A stretch of DNA of 64,000 nucleotides, taken from Pseudomonas sp. KU26590. Its GTDB lineage: Bacteria; Pseudomonadota; Gammaproteobacteria; Pseudomonadales; Pseudomonadaceae. The DNA is taken from contig NZ_CP110644.1 in assembly GCF_026153515.1 (NCBI RefSeq), positions 1,641,501-1,705,500 of the forward strand, in the 5' to 3' direction. The translations under genes were made by a program, and so were the position numbers. How positions within the stretch are numbered: position 1 is the first letter of the stretch; every line of letters begins with the position of its first letter. The notes beneath the pieces were generated by a model. That model searched no databases and was not told the DNA's origin. It saw only the letters and a program-made list of their open reading frames with translations. This document shows positions 37,590-45,903 of this stretch, piece by piece.

Positions 37590-38329
37590 GGCAGGGCAAT
37601 CAACGAGGCGAAATTAAGGCACTGGAACCAGGGCACGACTTTGCTGAAACCGGCGGCCAGCAAGCGTTCGCGGTGCTGCTCAAGGCTGTCGGGCTTCATC
37701 ACGTTTTCGATTGCACTGCGTTTCTGCGCGATCTCCAGCTCGCTGTAACCGTTGGCGCGCTTGAAGGCGACGTGCAGATCGGTGAGCAGCGCGTGCTCTT
37801 CGGTGTCATCAAAACGCAGCTTCTCCGACACGATCAGCGCACCGCCGGGCAGCAGCGACTGGCGGATGCGGGTCAACAGGGCGAGGCGTTGTTCCGGGGC
37901 GATGAATTGCAGGGTGAAGTTAAGCGCGACCACCGAGGCGGGTTGAAACTCGAGATTCAAGATATCGCCGTCGATGACCTCCACCGGCAGCAGCTCCTGG
38001 TACATCGAGTCCTGGGCGTTGAGGTATTCCCGGCAGCGCTCGACCATGGCCGACGAGTTGTCTATGGCGATCACCCGGCAATCTTCGGTGCGTACATGCC
38101 GGCGCAACGCCTGAGTGACGGCGCCCAATGAGCTGCCCAGATCGTAGAGCACGCTGTGGGGCTGGGCGAACTGCGCCGCGAGCACGCCGAGGTTTTCGAC
38201 GATGGTCGGGTAGCCCGGCACCGAGCGCTTGATCATGTCCGGGAACACCCGCACCACGTCTTCGTTGAAGGCGAAGTCGGGCACCTGGGGCAGCGGCTGG
38301 GCGAATAGGCGGTCGGGTTCTGGGCTCAC
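37586..38329 (-). CDS. cmoA: Carboxy-S-adenosyl-L-methionine synthase CmoA
   Basis: This 247-residue SAM-dependent enzyme makes carboxy-SAM from SAM and prephenate. Features are DEVVRVF-like [20 protein letters not shown], the SAM loop [16 protein letters not shown] and [17 protein letters not shown]. It is the first gene of cmoA-cmoB. Of the 252-bp gap upstream to the divergent chemoreceptor gene, nothing structured was recognised. Confidence 0.97.
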   Translation of the reverse strand: MSPEPDRLFAQPLPQVPDFAFNEDVVRVFPDMIKRSVPGYPTIVENLGVLAAQFAQPHSVLYDLGSSLGAVTQALRRHVRTEDCRVIAIDNSSAMVERCREYLNAQDSMYQELLPVEVIDGDILNLEFQPASVVALNFTLQFIAPEQRLALLTRIRQSLLPGGALIVSEKLRFDDTEEHALLTDLHVAFKRANGYSELEIAQKRSAIENVMKPDSLEQHRERLLAAGFSKVVPWFQCLNFASLIALP

Positions 38330-38581
38330 GGCGATTCCGGGGTACGAAGCGAAAAGTGCGGCATTTTAGCCAATTCCGTCCCTCGGCTGGAACCTGATCT
38401 TTAACGTGCACGTCCTTTTGGTCCGCAACGGATGCCCGCGACGCTGCTGATCTCTTTGAGCATCGCTGCAACGCAAGGCATGATTGGGCGCCTTTAACCC
38501 CACAGGATTAAAGGTTTCCCCCCAGCAGTCGAAAAACCTTAGTTGCAATCAATTTCATTACCAGACACAGGGAACCGTGGC

Positions 38582-40378
38582 ATGCATGCGTTCAAGGCGT
38601 TGTACGAGTCCATCGAGAGGCAGTTTTTCGATTCTTTGACCAAGAAGTTGTCGAGCCTTTTTCTGATGGTGATGGTGAGCGCCGTGGTGTACTGGGTAGC
38701 CGTGAGCCTGCGCGCGGACATTCTGCTGCAGTTGCGCACCGCGCAGGTGCCGGCGGGGACGCTGAGCATGATCGAGGGCAAGCTCGATGTGCTGAGCAAC
38801 GCCATTCTGGGCAGCACGCTGTTTACCCTGTGTCTGGTCAGCTTCATGGTCTGGTATTTCCGGCACTTGATCGTGCGGCCGGTGAATCAGATGACCCTGG
38901 CGCTGGAAGGCATTGCCAATGGCGAGGGCGACCTGTCCAAGGACTTGCCGCTGTTGACCCATGATGAGATTCGCGTGCTGGCGAACACCTGCAACCGGTT
39001 TCTGGCCAAGCAGCGGGAGATTATCAGCAGCGTTCAGGCGCTCACCGTGCACATTGCCGTGGAGTCCGCGCGCTCGCTGAAAAACATCAGCGATTCCAGC
39101 GACAGCGCGACCCATCAGGCGCGCTTCGCCAGGGAAGTCATGGAGCAGAGCAACGACGCAGTCGGGCGGATTGCCGAGGTGTCCCGGCAGACCCAGGGTA
39201 TTTCCGGGACCACCGCGCAGAACCTCAGCATGGCCCGTGACTCCTACACCGAACTGCTGGAAGTGACCGGCAACATCAGTGAGATTTCCACCAGCCTGAA
39301 TGAGTTCGGCACGCTGGTCTCGGCGTTGAACCAACGTTCATCCAGCATCAAATCCATCGTTGGATTGATTCAACAGATTTCCTCCCAGACCAACCTGCTG
39401 GCGCTCAACGCGGCGATCGAGGCGGCGCGTGCGGGGGAGAGCGGGCGTGGTTTCGCGGTGGTGGCCGACGAAGTCCGGACCCTGGCCCAGAACGTCAGCC
39501 GCGCCACCGAAGACATCTCCCAGAACATCGACGCCATGTTGCTGGAAGTCAGCTCGACCCACGAGCAGACCACTCAGATCAGCCACAGCGCCCGGGAGAC
39601 CCAGAAAGTGGTCGAGCGCGCGTCGGGGCATTTCGAAAGCATGATCGGCGACTTCGAATCCACTCACACCAAGCTGGAGGACATCGCTTCGCACATCCTG
39701 CAGTTCGCCGACAGCAACACCGGCATCAACGACCGCGTCACGCAGATTCATGCGGACAGCCAGTCCATCGACCAGCGCATGCAGCATTCCGCCACCGCCA
39801 CCCGCGATTTGTCGGGCGTGGCGGAAAAGGTCCAGGCGCTGCTGGGCCGGTTTGTACTCGGGCATGGCGCGCTGGACGCTGGCATTACCCGCGCCAGTCA
39901 TTGCCGAGACCGGCTCCAGGTGCGCCTGGCCGCGCTGCAACGTGAAGGGGTCAACCTGTTCGATCAGAGCTACAAGCTGATCCCCGGTACCGATCCCAAG
40001 CAGTACACGACCAGCTACTCCGAGCGCTTCGCCCAGATCTGTCAGGAGGAGTGCGACGCGCTGACCAAAGAGACGCTGGGGGGCAAGGTCACCTTTATCG
40101 TCGACACCAAGGGTTACTGCCCGGTAAACAACAGCTGGGTGTCGAAAAAACCTACGGGCGACCGGGCTATCGACCTGCCGGTGTGCCGGAACAAGCGCAT
40201 GTTTGCTGACCCCATTGGCCTGCGCGCAGCCGCCAACAAACAGCGCTTCCTGCTGCAGACCTACCTGCGCGACACCGGCGAGATCATGACCGAGATCGAC
40301 GTGCCGTTCTTCTTCGACGGCCGTCACTGGGGCAACTTGCGCATGGGCTTCGATGCGGCGCAATTACTGGCCGAATGA
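38582..40378 (+). CDS. Methyl-accepting chemotaxis protein with C-terminal sensory region
   Basis: This 598-residue chemoreceptor has TM1 ([18 protein letters not shown]), only about 40 periplasmic residues, TM2 ([16 protein letters not shown]), a HAMP region ([23 protein letters not shown]) and a signalling domain with the conserved hairpin [20 protein letters not shown]. After the signalling helices about 150 residues remain, including [15 protein letters not shown] and a final segment [17 protein letters not shown] resembling a PAS/Cache-type fold. Sensing may therefore be cytoplasmic. The start [10 protein letters not shown] at 38582 is preceded by GGGAA; a TTG 39 bases upstream is less likely. 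Confidence 0.9.
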   Translation: MHAFKALYESIERQFFDSLTKKLSSLFLMVMVSAVVYWVAVSLRADILLQLRTAQVPAGTLSMIEGKLDVLSNAILGSTLFTLCLVSFMVWYFRHLIVRPVNQMTLALEGIANGEGDLSKDLPLLTHDEIRVLANTCNRFLAKQREIISSVQALTVHIAVESARSLKNISDSSDSATHQARFAREVMEQSNDAVGRIAEVSRQTQGISGTTAQNLSMARDSYTELLEVTGNISEISTSLNEFGTLVSALNQRSSSIKSIVGLIQQISSQTNLLALNAAIEAARAGESGRGFAVVADEVRTLAQNVSRATEDISQNIDAMLLEVSSTHEQTTQISHSARETQKVVERASGHFESMIGDFESTHTKLEDIASHILQFADSNTGINDRVTQIHADSQSIDQRMQHSATATRDLSGVAEKVQALLGRFVLGHGALDAGITRASHCRDRLQVRLAALQREGVNLFDQSYKLIPGTDPKQYTTSYSERFAQICQEECDALTKETLGGKVTFIVDTKGYCPVNNSWVSKKPTGDRAIDLPVCRNKRMFADPIGLRAAANKQRFLLQTYLRDTGEIMTEIDVPFFFDGRHWGNLRMGFDAAQLLAE

Positions 40379-40414
40379 CCGCGGCTCACGCCCACGCTCA
40401 GCGACTGATTATCC

Positions 40415-40440
40415 CTTCGCGGGCAAAGGCGTTCCTACGC
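40415..40440. repeat. Solitary REP half-site
   Basis: CTTCGCGGGCAAAGGCGTTCCTACG is a single, partly decayed arm of the GCGCGCTTGCCCGCG type, with no inverted partner nearby. It sits between the convergent chemoreceptor and inhibitor genes. Confidence 0.65.
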
Positions 40441-40465
40441 GTGCGGCCGTGGCGTCAGCGGGCGA

Positions 40466-40858
40466 TCAGTTGACCGTAATGACGCAATCGAAGGTGCGTT
40501 CTGGCGTCACTTCCGGCGCCCAGGGCTGTCGATAGACCATCATGAGGTGGCCCGTGCCCGGTTTGGCGGCTCGGTAGCGCCAGACCGACTGACCGCCTTC
40601 ACCGACCAATCCGACGTCTTTGGAAGAATTGAACACCTCCGGCCCCAGGCTGCCGAGTATCGACGGCGCGGGATTTTGCACCAGCCAGCGGTTACCCGTG
40701 GTGGGATTGCTGGGCAGCATCAGCATGAGGGTCTGGCCCGTTTTGAGGGTAATGGGGCAGTCTTGCTGGTCGTCCAGGGAAACGATCTGTTTCGGTGTCT
40801 GGGCGCAGGCAGCAAGCAGGGTGAGGCTGAGCGGGACGAGCAGGCGGGCAGGGGTCAT
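40466..40858 (-). CDS. icp: Chagasin-like (I42) cysteine protease inhibitor lipoprotein
   Basis: This 130-residue protein has a lipoprotein signal (MTPARLLVPLSLTLLAAC) and the three inhibitor loops of family I42: NPTTGNRW, the glycine-rich VGLVGEGGQSVWRY, and VYRQPWAPE. It should inhibit papain-type proteases in the envelope. The start at 40858 has GGAG with a five-base spacer; a longer frame to 40882 is possible. In P. aeruginosa the homologue sits next to the Lon-type protease asrA. Here a transposon separates the two. Confidence 0.85.
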   Translation of the reverse strand: MTPARLLVPLSLTLLAACAQTPKQIVSLDDQQDCPITLKTGQTLMLMLPSNPTTGNRWLVQNPAPSILGSLGPEVFNSSKDVGLVGEGGQSVWRYRAAKPGTGHLMMVYRQPWAPEVTPERTFDCVITVN

Positions 40859-41045
40859 GGAGGCTCCGGTCATAGGCAACATGAGGGCAGGATAACCGAA
40901 GATGGCAGGGCTGAAACCGGGAAGCTAAAACTGCTCCAGACCCTGCGGTGAATCTGGACTCTGTAATTGGATGGACTCGCCCAGGCCGAGGCGTCAATGC
41001 GCCACGGTGGCAGTCTAAACAGCCAACGACAGCGAGGGCGAGTCC

Positions 41046-42149
41046 ATGAAAAAGCATACGACGGTTAATCAGTCTCTGTCTTCATCCGATCTCCCGGCAT
41101 GCACCACCGTGGCGATTGATCTTGCCAAGCGGGTCTTTCAGATCGCTGGTGAAGATGCCTTGGGCCAGGTGCTCTATGAGGAGCGGATCAAGTCACGAGA
41201 AGCCTTCTACGCATTTTTGTGCAAGCTCGAACCGCACGTTATCGTTCTCATGGAAACCGGTCCGGGCGCTCAAGCCTGGGCGCGGCAGCTGCAAGATCAG
41301 GGCAATCTGGCACGCATACTTCCAGCCGGGCGCGTCGCTGATCATCGCAGCGGCGCCAAGAATGATCGCAACGATGCGCTCGCAATATTGCGCGCGGGCC
41401 GCGACAGCAGAATTTCGGCAGTGCCCATCAAAAGTGCCGCGGAGTTGGCCATGCAGGCATTGCACCGTATTCGCCAAGGTTACGTGCGTCGGCGCACAGC
41501 AGTGGGTAACCAGATGCGCGGTTTGCTGCTCGAGCACGGCGTCGCCATGGCGCAAGGCGAGGTGGCGATCAGCCAGAAAGTACCTCGGGTACTGGAAGAC
41601 GCTACCCAGCCGTTGCCGGAGATGTTGCGCGAACTGATCGACGAGTTGCTGGGCGAATGGCGCCATTTGGGCGAGCGAGTCAGTGTATTGACCGGGCGTC
41701 TGGAGGTTGCTGCGAAACGGGACAAGACCGCCGTGCGGCTGATGACCATACGCGGTGTCGGGCCGATCATTGCCACCGCGATAGTAGCCAAGCAAACCCG
41801 GCCTGAGCGATTCGCTGACGCGCGCATGTTTGCGGCCTACTTCGGCCTGGTGCCCGATCAAAACAGCTCAGGAGAGCGGGTTCGCCTGGGTCGAATGACC
41901 AAGCGTGGTGATGGGTACATCCGCAGCCTGGCGATACAGGGTGCTCATGCAGTGTTGAGGCAGCTGCGGCACGACTCCGAGCAGCCGGATGACCGTCGGC
42001 TGTTGCAGTGGCTGAGCCGTCTGGGAAGCAAAAAAGCCGCCGTACGGCTGGCGAACCGCAACCTGCGCATCATCTGGTCGCTTTTACAGAATGATCAGAC
42101 TTATCGTCGTGAGCCGTCCAATAGGCAGGCGGCGGCGATGAGTCACTGA
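41046..42149 (+). CDS. IS110 family transposase (DEDD/serine recombinase)
   Basis: This 367-residue recombinase has an N-terminal RuvC-like DEDD domain with acidic residues in VAIDLAKRVFQIAG, VLMETGPGAQAW and AKNDRNDALAIL. The C-terminal Tnp20 domain contains MTIRGVGPIIATAIVAK and the catalytic-serine region PDQNSSGERVRLGRMTKRGD. The frame is intact. The ATG is the last part of an internal copy of the terminal repeat (41036-41047) that is perfectly complementary to the left end, so the start codon can be hidden in a hairpin. Confidence 0.95.
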   Translation: MKKHTTVNQSLSSSDLPACTTVAIDLAKRVFQIAGEDALGQVLYEERIKSREAFYAFLCKLEPHVIVLMETGPGAQAWARQLQDQGNLARILPAGRVADHRSGAKNDRNDALAILRAGRDSRISAVPIKSAAELAMQALHRIRQGYVRRRTAVGNQMRGLLLEHGVAMAQGEVAISQKVPRVLEDATQPLPEMLRELIDELLGEWRHLGERVSVLTGRLEVAAKRDKTAVRLMTIRGVGPIIATAIVAKQTRPERFADARMFAAYFGLVPDQNSSGERVRLGRMTKRGDGYIRSLAIQGAHAVLRQLRHDSEQPDDRRLLQWLSRLGSKKAAVRLANRNLRIIWSLLQNDQTYRREPSNRQAAAMSH

Positions 42150-42387
42150 TCCAAAGCGTTCTGCCACCGGGGCGCAAAAGCGCTCCTGCCCCTGCTAGAA
42201 AACATTGACCCCAGGTAAGACCGTCGCGGATAGATGCCTTGGCTCCTACTGGCCCTTGAGGCCTGACTGTAATAGGCATACCGCGAGCTCAACCAATGTT
42301 GGCCAGAAGCCCAGAGCGGCTTCCTCGAACAGGCCTTATACATAGATGCAACCGGGTGGCGGTGTTGAAAAGCGGGTAGACAGTGGA
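42150..42387 (+). ncRNA. Candidate bridge RNA region of the IS1111-like element
   Basis: About 240 bp of non-coding sequence lies between the recombinase stop and the right inverted repeat. It can form compact hairpins, e.g. GAAGCC-CAGAGC-GGCTTC at 42306-42323 and GGCC-N5-GGCC near 42250. IS1111-group elements encode their target-specifying bridge RNA downstream of the recombinase, so the position fits. Boundaries and loops are not defined. Confidence 0.4.
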
Positions 42388-42401
42388 GGCGAGTCCATAC
42401 A

Positions 42402-42488
42402 TAGGAGCCGGCTTGCTGGCGAACCGGGCGTGTCAATCACTGCATCCATGACTCACCAATGGCGTTCGCCAGCAAGCCGGCTCCTACA
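42402..42488. repeat. REPIN (type GAGCCGGCTTGCTGGCGAAC)
   Basis: Arms TAGGAGCCGGCTTGCTGGCG and CGCCAGCAAGCCGGCTCCTA flank about 40 bp. The left arm abuts the right end of the IS110-type element. From here to the asrA stop (42561) nothing else is seen. Confidence 0.9.
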
Positions 42489-42560
42489 GCGTATGCGCCT
42501 CGTCCTTGAGAGTTCCGGGATCGTCCGACCAGCGTTCGTCCCCGGGCGCGAAGGCTGTGC

Positions 42561-44978
42561 TTAAAACAATATCTTCGCCACATCCGCGAAGCGTTTGGCG
42601 AAGTGCGCGGTGATGCCTTCTTTCAGGTAATCCGGCAGTTCTTCGAAGTTGCCACGGTTGGCTTCCGGCAGGATCAGCTCGTAGATCTTCTGCCGCCGCG
42701 CCGCAATCACCTTCTCCCGCACGCCGCCAATCGGCAGTACATGACCGGTCAAGGTCAGTTCGCCGGTCATCGCCACGCCTTTTTTCGGCGCCTGGTTGCG
42801 CGCCAGCGACAGCAGCGCGCTGGCCATGGTGACGCCCGCACTTGGCCCGTCTTTCGGCGTCGCACCTTCCGGCACGTGTAGGTGAACGAAGGCTTCGTCG
42901 AAGAAGCTCTTATCGCCGCCAAACTTCGCCAGATTGGAGCTGACATAGCTGTAAGCGATTTCGGCAGATTCCTTCATCACATCGCCCAATTGACCGGTTA
43001 GCTTGAAGCCGCGGTTGAGCGTATGGATGCGCGTGGCTTCGATGGGCAGCGTCGCGCCGCCCATGCTGGTCCAGGCCAGGCCCGTGATCACGCCGGTGCC
43101 CGACAGCACTTGCTCGTTGCGGAACACCGCCATGCCCAGCGAGGCTTCCAGTTCTTTCGGGCCGATCTTGACCACGGTGTCCGGGTTGTCCAGCAGCTTG
43201 ACCACGGCCTTGCGCACCAGTTTGCCCAGCTGTTTTTCCAGCTGCCGCACACCGGCTTCCCGCGCATACCCTTCGATGACCGCGCGCAATGCACTGTCGC
43301 TGATCATCAGGCTGTTTTTCGAGACGCCGGCCTTAGCCAGTTGCTTGGGCCACAGATGGCGCTTGGCGATGGCGAGCTTTTCTTCGGTGATATAGCCGGA
43401 CAGGCGAATCACTTCCATACGGTCCAGCAGCGGGCCTGGGATCGAGTCGAGTGTGTTCGCGGTGCAGATGAACAGCACCTTCGAGAGGTCCAGACGCAGG
43501 TCGAGGTAGTGATCGAGGAATTCGACGTTCTGTTCCGGGTCCAGGGTTTCGAGCAGTGCCGAGGCCGGATCGCCCTGGAAGCTCTGGCCCATCTTGTCGA
43601 TCTCGTCGAGCATGATGACCGGGTTCATCACTTCCACGTCTTTCAGCGCTTGCACCAACTTGCCCGGCTGGGCACCGATGTAGGTGCGACGGTGGCCCTT
43701 GATCTCGGCCTCATCGCGCATGCCGCCGACGCTGAAACGGTAGAACGGACGGCCCAGAGATTCTGCGATCGACTTGCCTACGCTGGTTTTACCCACGCCC
43801 GGCGGGCCGACCAGCAGCACGATGGAGCCGGAGATTTCACCTTTGTAGGCGCCGACGGCGAGGAATTCGAGGATGCGGCTCTTGATGTCATCAAGGCCGG
43901 CGTGGTGCTGATCGAGCACTTTGCGCGCGTGTTTCAGGTCGAGCTTGTCGTCGCCAAACACGCCCCACGGCACCGAGCTTGCCCAGTCCAGGTAGTTGCG
44001 GGTGACGGCATATTCCGGCGAACCGGTTTCCAGCACCGACAACTTGTTGATCTCTTCGTCGATGCGCTTGCGCGCCTGGGGCGGCAGGGTTTTGCCCACC
44101 AGACGCTCTTCGAACTGTTCGATGTCAGCGCTGCGGTCGTCCTTGGTCAGCCCCAGCTCCTGCTGAATGACCTTGAGCTGCTCCTTGAGGAAGAACTCAC
44201 GCTGATGCTCTCCGATCTTGCGGTTCACTTCGGCGGAGATTTCTTTCTGCAGGCGCGCAACTTCGACTTCCTTGCGCAGCATCGGCAGGACTTTTTCCAT
44301 GCGCTTGAGCACAGGCACGCAGTCGAGCACCTGCTGCAGCTCGACGCCCGTGGCGGAGGTCAAGGCGGCGGCGAAGTCGGTCAGCGGGGAAGGGTCGTTG
44401 GGGCTGAAGCGATTGAGGTAGTTCTTCAATTCTTCGCTGTACAGCGGGTTGAGCGGCAGCAGCTCCTTGATCGCGTTGATCAGCGCCATGCCGTAGGCCT
44501 TGACCTCGTCGGTCGGCTCGTTGGGCTGATGCGGGTATTCGACCTCCACCAGAAACGGCGGGCGATGGTGCTTGAGCCAGGTCTTGATGCGCACGCGGCT
44601 GAGGCCCTGGGCAACGAACTGCAGCTTGCCGTTTTCACGGCTGGCATGGTGCACCTTGACCAGCGTGCCGTACTCCGGCAACGCCTTGGTATCGAAATGA
44701 CGGGGGTCGTCAGGCGGGGTGTCCATGAAAAACAGCGCCAGCGAGTGGTGATCAGATTTGCTGACCAGCTCCAGCGTTTCGGCCCAGGGCTCTTCATTGA
44801 CGATGACCGGCAGCACTTGCGCGGGGAAAAAAGGACGGTTGTGGATCGGGATGATATACACCTGATCCGGTAGGTTTTGGCCGGGCAGGGCCAGACGCTT
44901 ACTGTCGGAGCCGAGGATTTCGTGCTCGTGGTCGTCGTCCGCGTGCGGCTGGTTGTCGTCGGATTGCTGGTCGCTCAT
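42561..44978 (-). CDS. asrA: ATP-dependent Lon-family protease (AsrA-like)
   Basis: This 805-residue protease has an N-terminal substrate-binding LAN domain (VYIIPIHNRPFFPAQVLPV), an AAA+ module with Walker A VGPPGVGKTSVGKS and Walker B VIMLDEIDKMG, and the proteolytic domain with the catalytic serine in PKDGPSAGVTMAS and a lysine about 40 residues on. By length, acidic N-terminus (MSDQQSDDNQPHADDDHEHE) and neighbourhood with icp it corresponds to AsrA of P. aeruginosa rather than the housekeeping Lon. A sigma-32-type promoter precedes it. Confidence 0.9.
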   Translation of the reverse strand: MSDQQSDDNQPHADDDHEHEILGSDSKRLALPGQNLPDQVYIIPIHNRPFFPAQVLPVIVNEEPWAETLELVSKSDHHSLALFFMDTPPDDPRHFDTKALPEYGTLVKVHHASRENGKLQFVAQGLSRVRIKTWLKHHRPPFLVEVEYPHQPNEPTDEVKAYGMALINAIKELLPLNPLYSEELKNYLNRFSPNDPSPLTDFAAALTSATGVELQQVLDCVPVLKRMEKVLPMLRKEVEVARLQKEISAEVNRKIGEHQREFFLKEQLKVIQQELGLTKDDRSADIEQFEERLVGKTLPPQARKRIDEEINKLSVLETGSPEYAVTRNYLDWASSVPWGVFGDDKLDLKHARKVLDQHHAGLDDIKSRILEFLAVGAYKGEISGSIVLLVGPPGVGKTSVGKSIAESLGRPFYRFSVGGMRDEAEIKGHRRTYIGAQPGKLVQALKDVEVMNPVIMLDEIDKMGQSFQGDPASALLETLDPEQNVEFLDHYLDLRLDLSKVLFICTANTLDSIPGPLLDRMEVIRLSGYITEEKLAIAKRHLWPKQLAKAGVSKNSLMISDSALRAVIEGYAREAGVRQLEKQLGKLVRKAVVKLLDNPDTVVKIGPKELEASLGMAVFRNEQVLSGTGVITGLAWTSMGGATLPIEATRIHTLNRGFKLTGQLGDVMKESAEIAYSYVSSNLAKFGGDKSFFDEAFVHLHVPEGATPKDGPSAGVTMASALLSLARNQAPKKGVAMTGELTLTGHVLPIGGVREKVIAARRQKIYELILPEANRGNFEELPDYLKEGITAHFAKRFADVAKILF

Positions 44979-45008
44979 GGGGCACCTGCATAAATGGAGA
45001 TGAGCCTT

Positions 45009-45036
45009 AGATGGGGCGCACGGCCTCAGGTTTCAA
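45009..45036 (-). promoter_or_regulatory. Sigma-32 (RpoH) heat-shock promoter of the Lon-type protease
   Basis: On the minus strand TTGAAA (45036-45031), a 14-bp spacer and CCCCATCT (45016-45009) match the sigma-32 consensus CTTGAAA / CCCCATNT almost exactly, 31 bp upstream of the ATG. Confidence 0.8.
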
Positions 45037-45231
45037 TAGTGGCGGTCGATAGCAATAATTGAGGGGACCGCTTTAAAGCATGTGCGGCGTTGCGCCAGTC
45101 CGTGGTACCCCATAAATGACTGCCATGTGCTTTGCTGGAAGTCCGTCCGATATCGCTGACCGCCGATCTGTGGGCTACGCTGAAATCATCGCCAAAGAGG
45201 CTCTGCCGGCCTCGCCGTTTTGGAACATCTC

Positions 45232-45903
45232 ATGCGCCACGTGTTTATTTCATTGTTGCTGGTTGTAACCGCGCTGCAGGGTACTGTCGCCAGTGCGGCC
45301 AGCCTGACCGCTGAATTCGTCGATGCCCAGGGCAAGCCGCTCACCGACGCGGTGCTCACTCTGCGCGGCGCAACGGCGCCGCCTGTCGGCTCGCTGAAAG
45401 CCGACATGGACCAGCGCGATGTGCAATTTGCCCCCCACGTGCTCGCGGTGCGCAGTGGTACGCAAATCAGTTTCCCCAACAGCGACCAAATCCGCCATCA
45501 GGTGTATTCGTTCTCGACGCCCAAGCGTTTCGAACTGCGGTTGTATGGCGGTACCCCGTCGGCCCCTGTGCTGTTCGACAAGCCGGGCGTGGTCGTGCTC
45601 GGCTGCAACGTGCACGACAATATGATCGGTTACGTGTACGTCACCGACGATGGCTGGTTCGGCGTGAGCAATGACAAGGGCACGCTGACCCTGGATCAAG
45701 TGCCCGCCGGTCACTACACCGTCACCCTGTGGCACCCGCAAGCGCCCGACATGCTGCCGGTGTCCGGTGGCGACATCGACATTCCGGCCGGCGGCCTCAA
45801 GCAGCGGTTCAGCATTGCTGTGCAGTCCAACGGTGATGCCACGCCTGCCGCACCGCCGTCCAGCGCGTTCGGCGATGCCTTTCATAAGGCAGCCCACGAA
45901 TGA
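45232..45903 (+). CDS. Periplasmic cupredoxin-like protein (methylamine utilization protein family)
   Basis: This 223-residue exported protein has signal peptide MRHVFISLLLVVTALQGTVA. The core is cupredoxin-like: FPNSDQIRHQVYSFS carries a candidate copper His, and VVVLGCNVHDNMIGYVYVTD carries Cys, His and Met in the order C-x2-H-x2-M. A carboxypeptidase-regulatory-like strand segment follows (LTLDQVPAGHYTVTLWHP). Such proteins are labelled methylamine utilization proteins, but no mau genes are present. It is first in a four-gene overlapping unit, and its stop overlaps the next start. Function unknown; copper binding is inferred. Confidence 0.82.
   Translation: MRHVFISLLLVVTALQGTVASAASLTAEFVDAQGKPLTDAVLTLRGATAPPVGSLKADMDQRDVQFAPHVLAVRSGTQISFPNSDQIRHQVYSFSTPKRFELRLYGGTPSAPVLFDKPGVVVLGCNVHDNMIGYVYVTDDGWFGVSNDKGTLTLDQVPAGHYTVTLWHPQAPDMLPVSGGDIDIPAGGLKQRFSIAVQSNGDATPAAPPSSAFGDAFHKAAHE

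Larger units (their letters stand above)
40971..42398 (+). mobile_element. IS110-family element, IS1111-like subgroup
   Basis: ATGGACTCGCC at 40971-40981 and GGCGAGTCCAT at 42388-42398 are inverted terminal repeats around an IS110-type recombinase gene. Short subterminal inverted repeats and a longer non-coding stretch downstream of the gene are features of the IS1111 subgroup. No target duplication is expected for the family. The right end lies three bases from a REP arm. The exact outer boundaries are uncertain by a few bases. Confidence 0.8.

Noticed and set aside
38330..38581. tRNA or small RNA between cmoA and the chemoreceptor gene
   Set aside because: No cloverleaf, TTCGAAT-like arm or terminator was found.
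42163..42190. GGCGCAAAAGCGCTCC as a REP half-site downstream of the recombinase
   Set aside because: It lacks the TGTAGGAGC head and lies within the element's own 3' region, so it is more likely part of the element's RNA structure.
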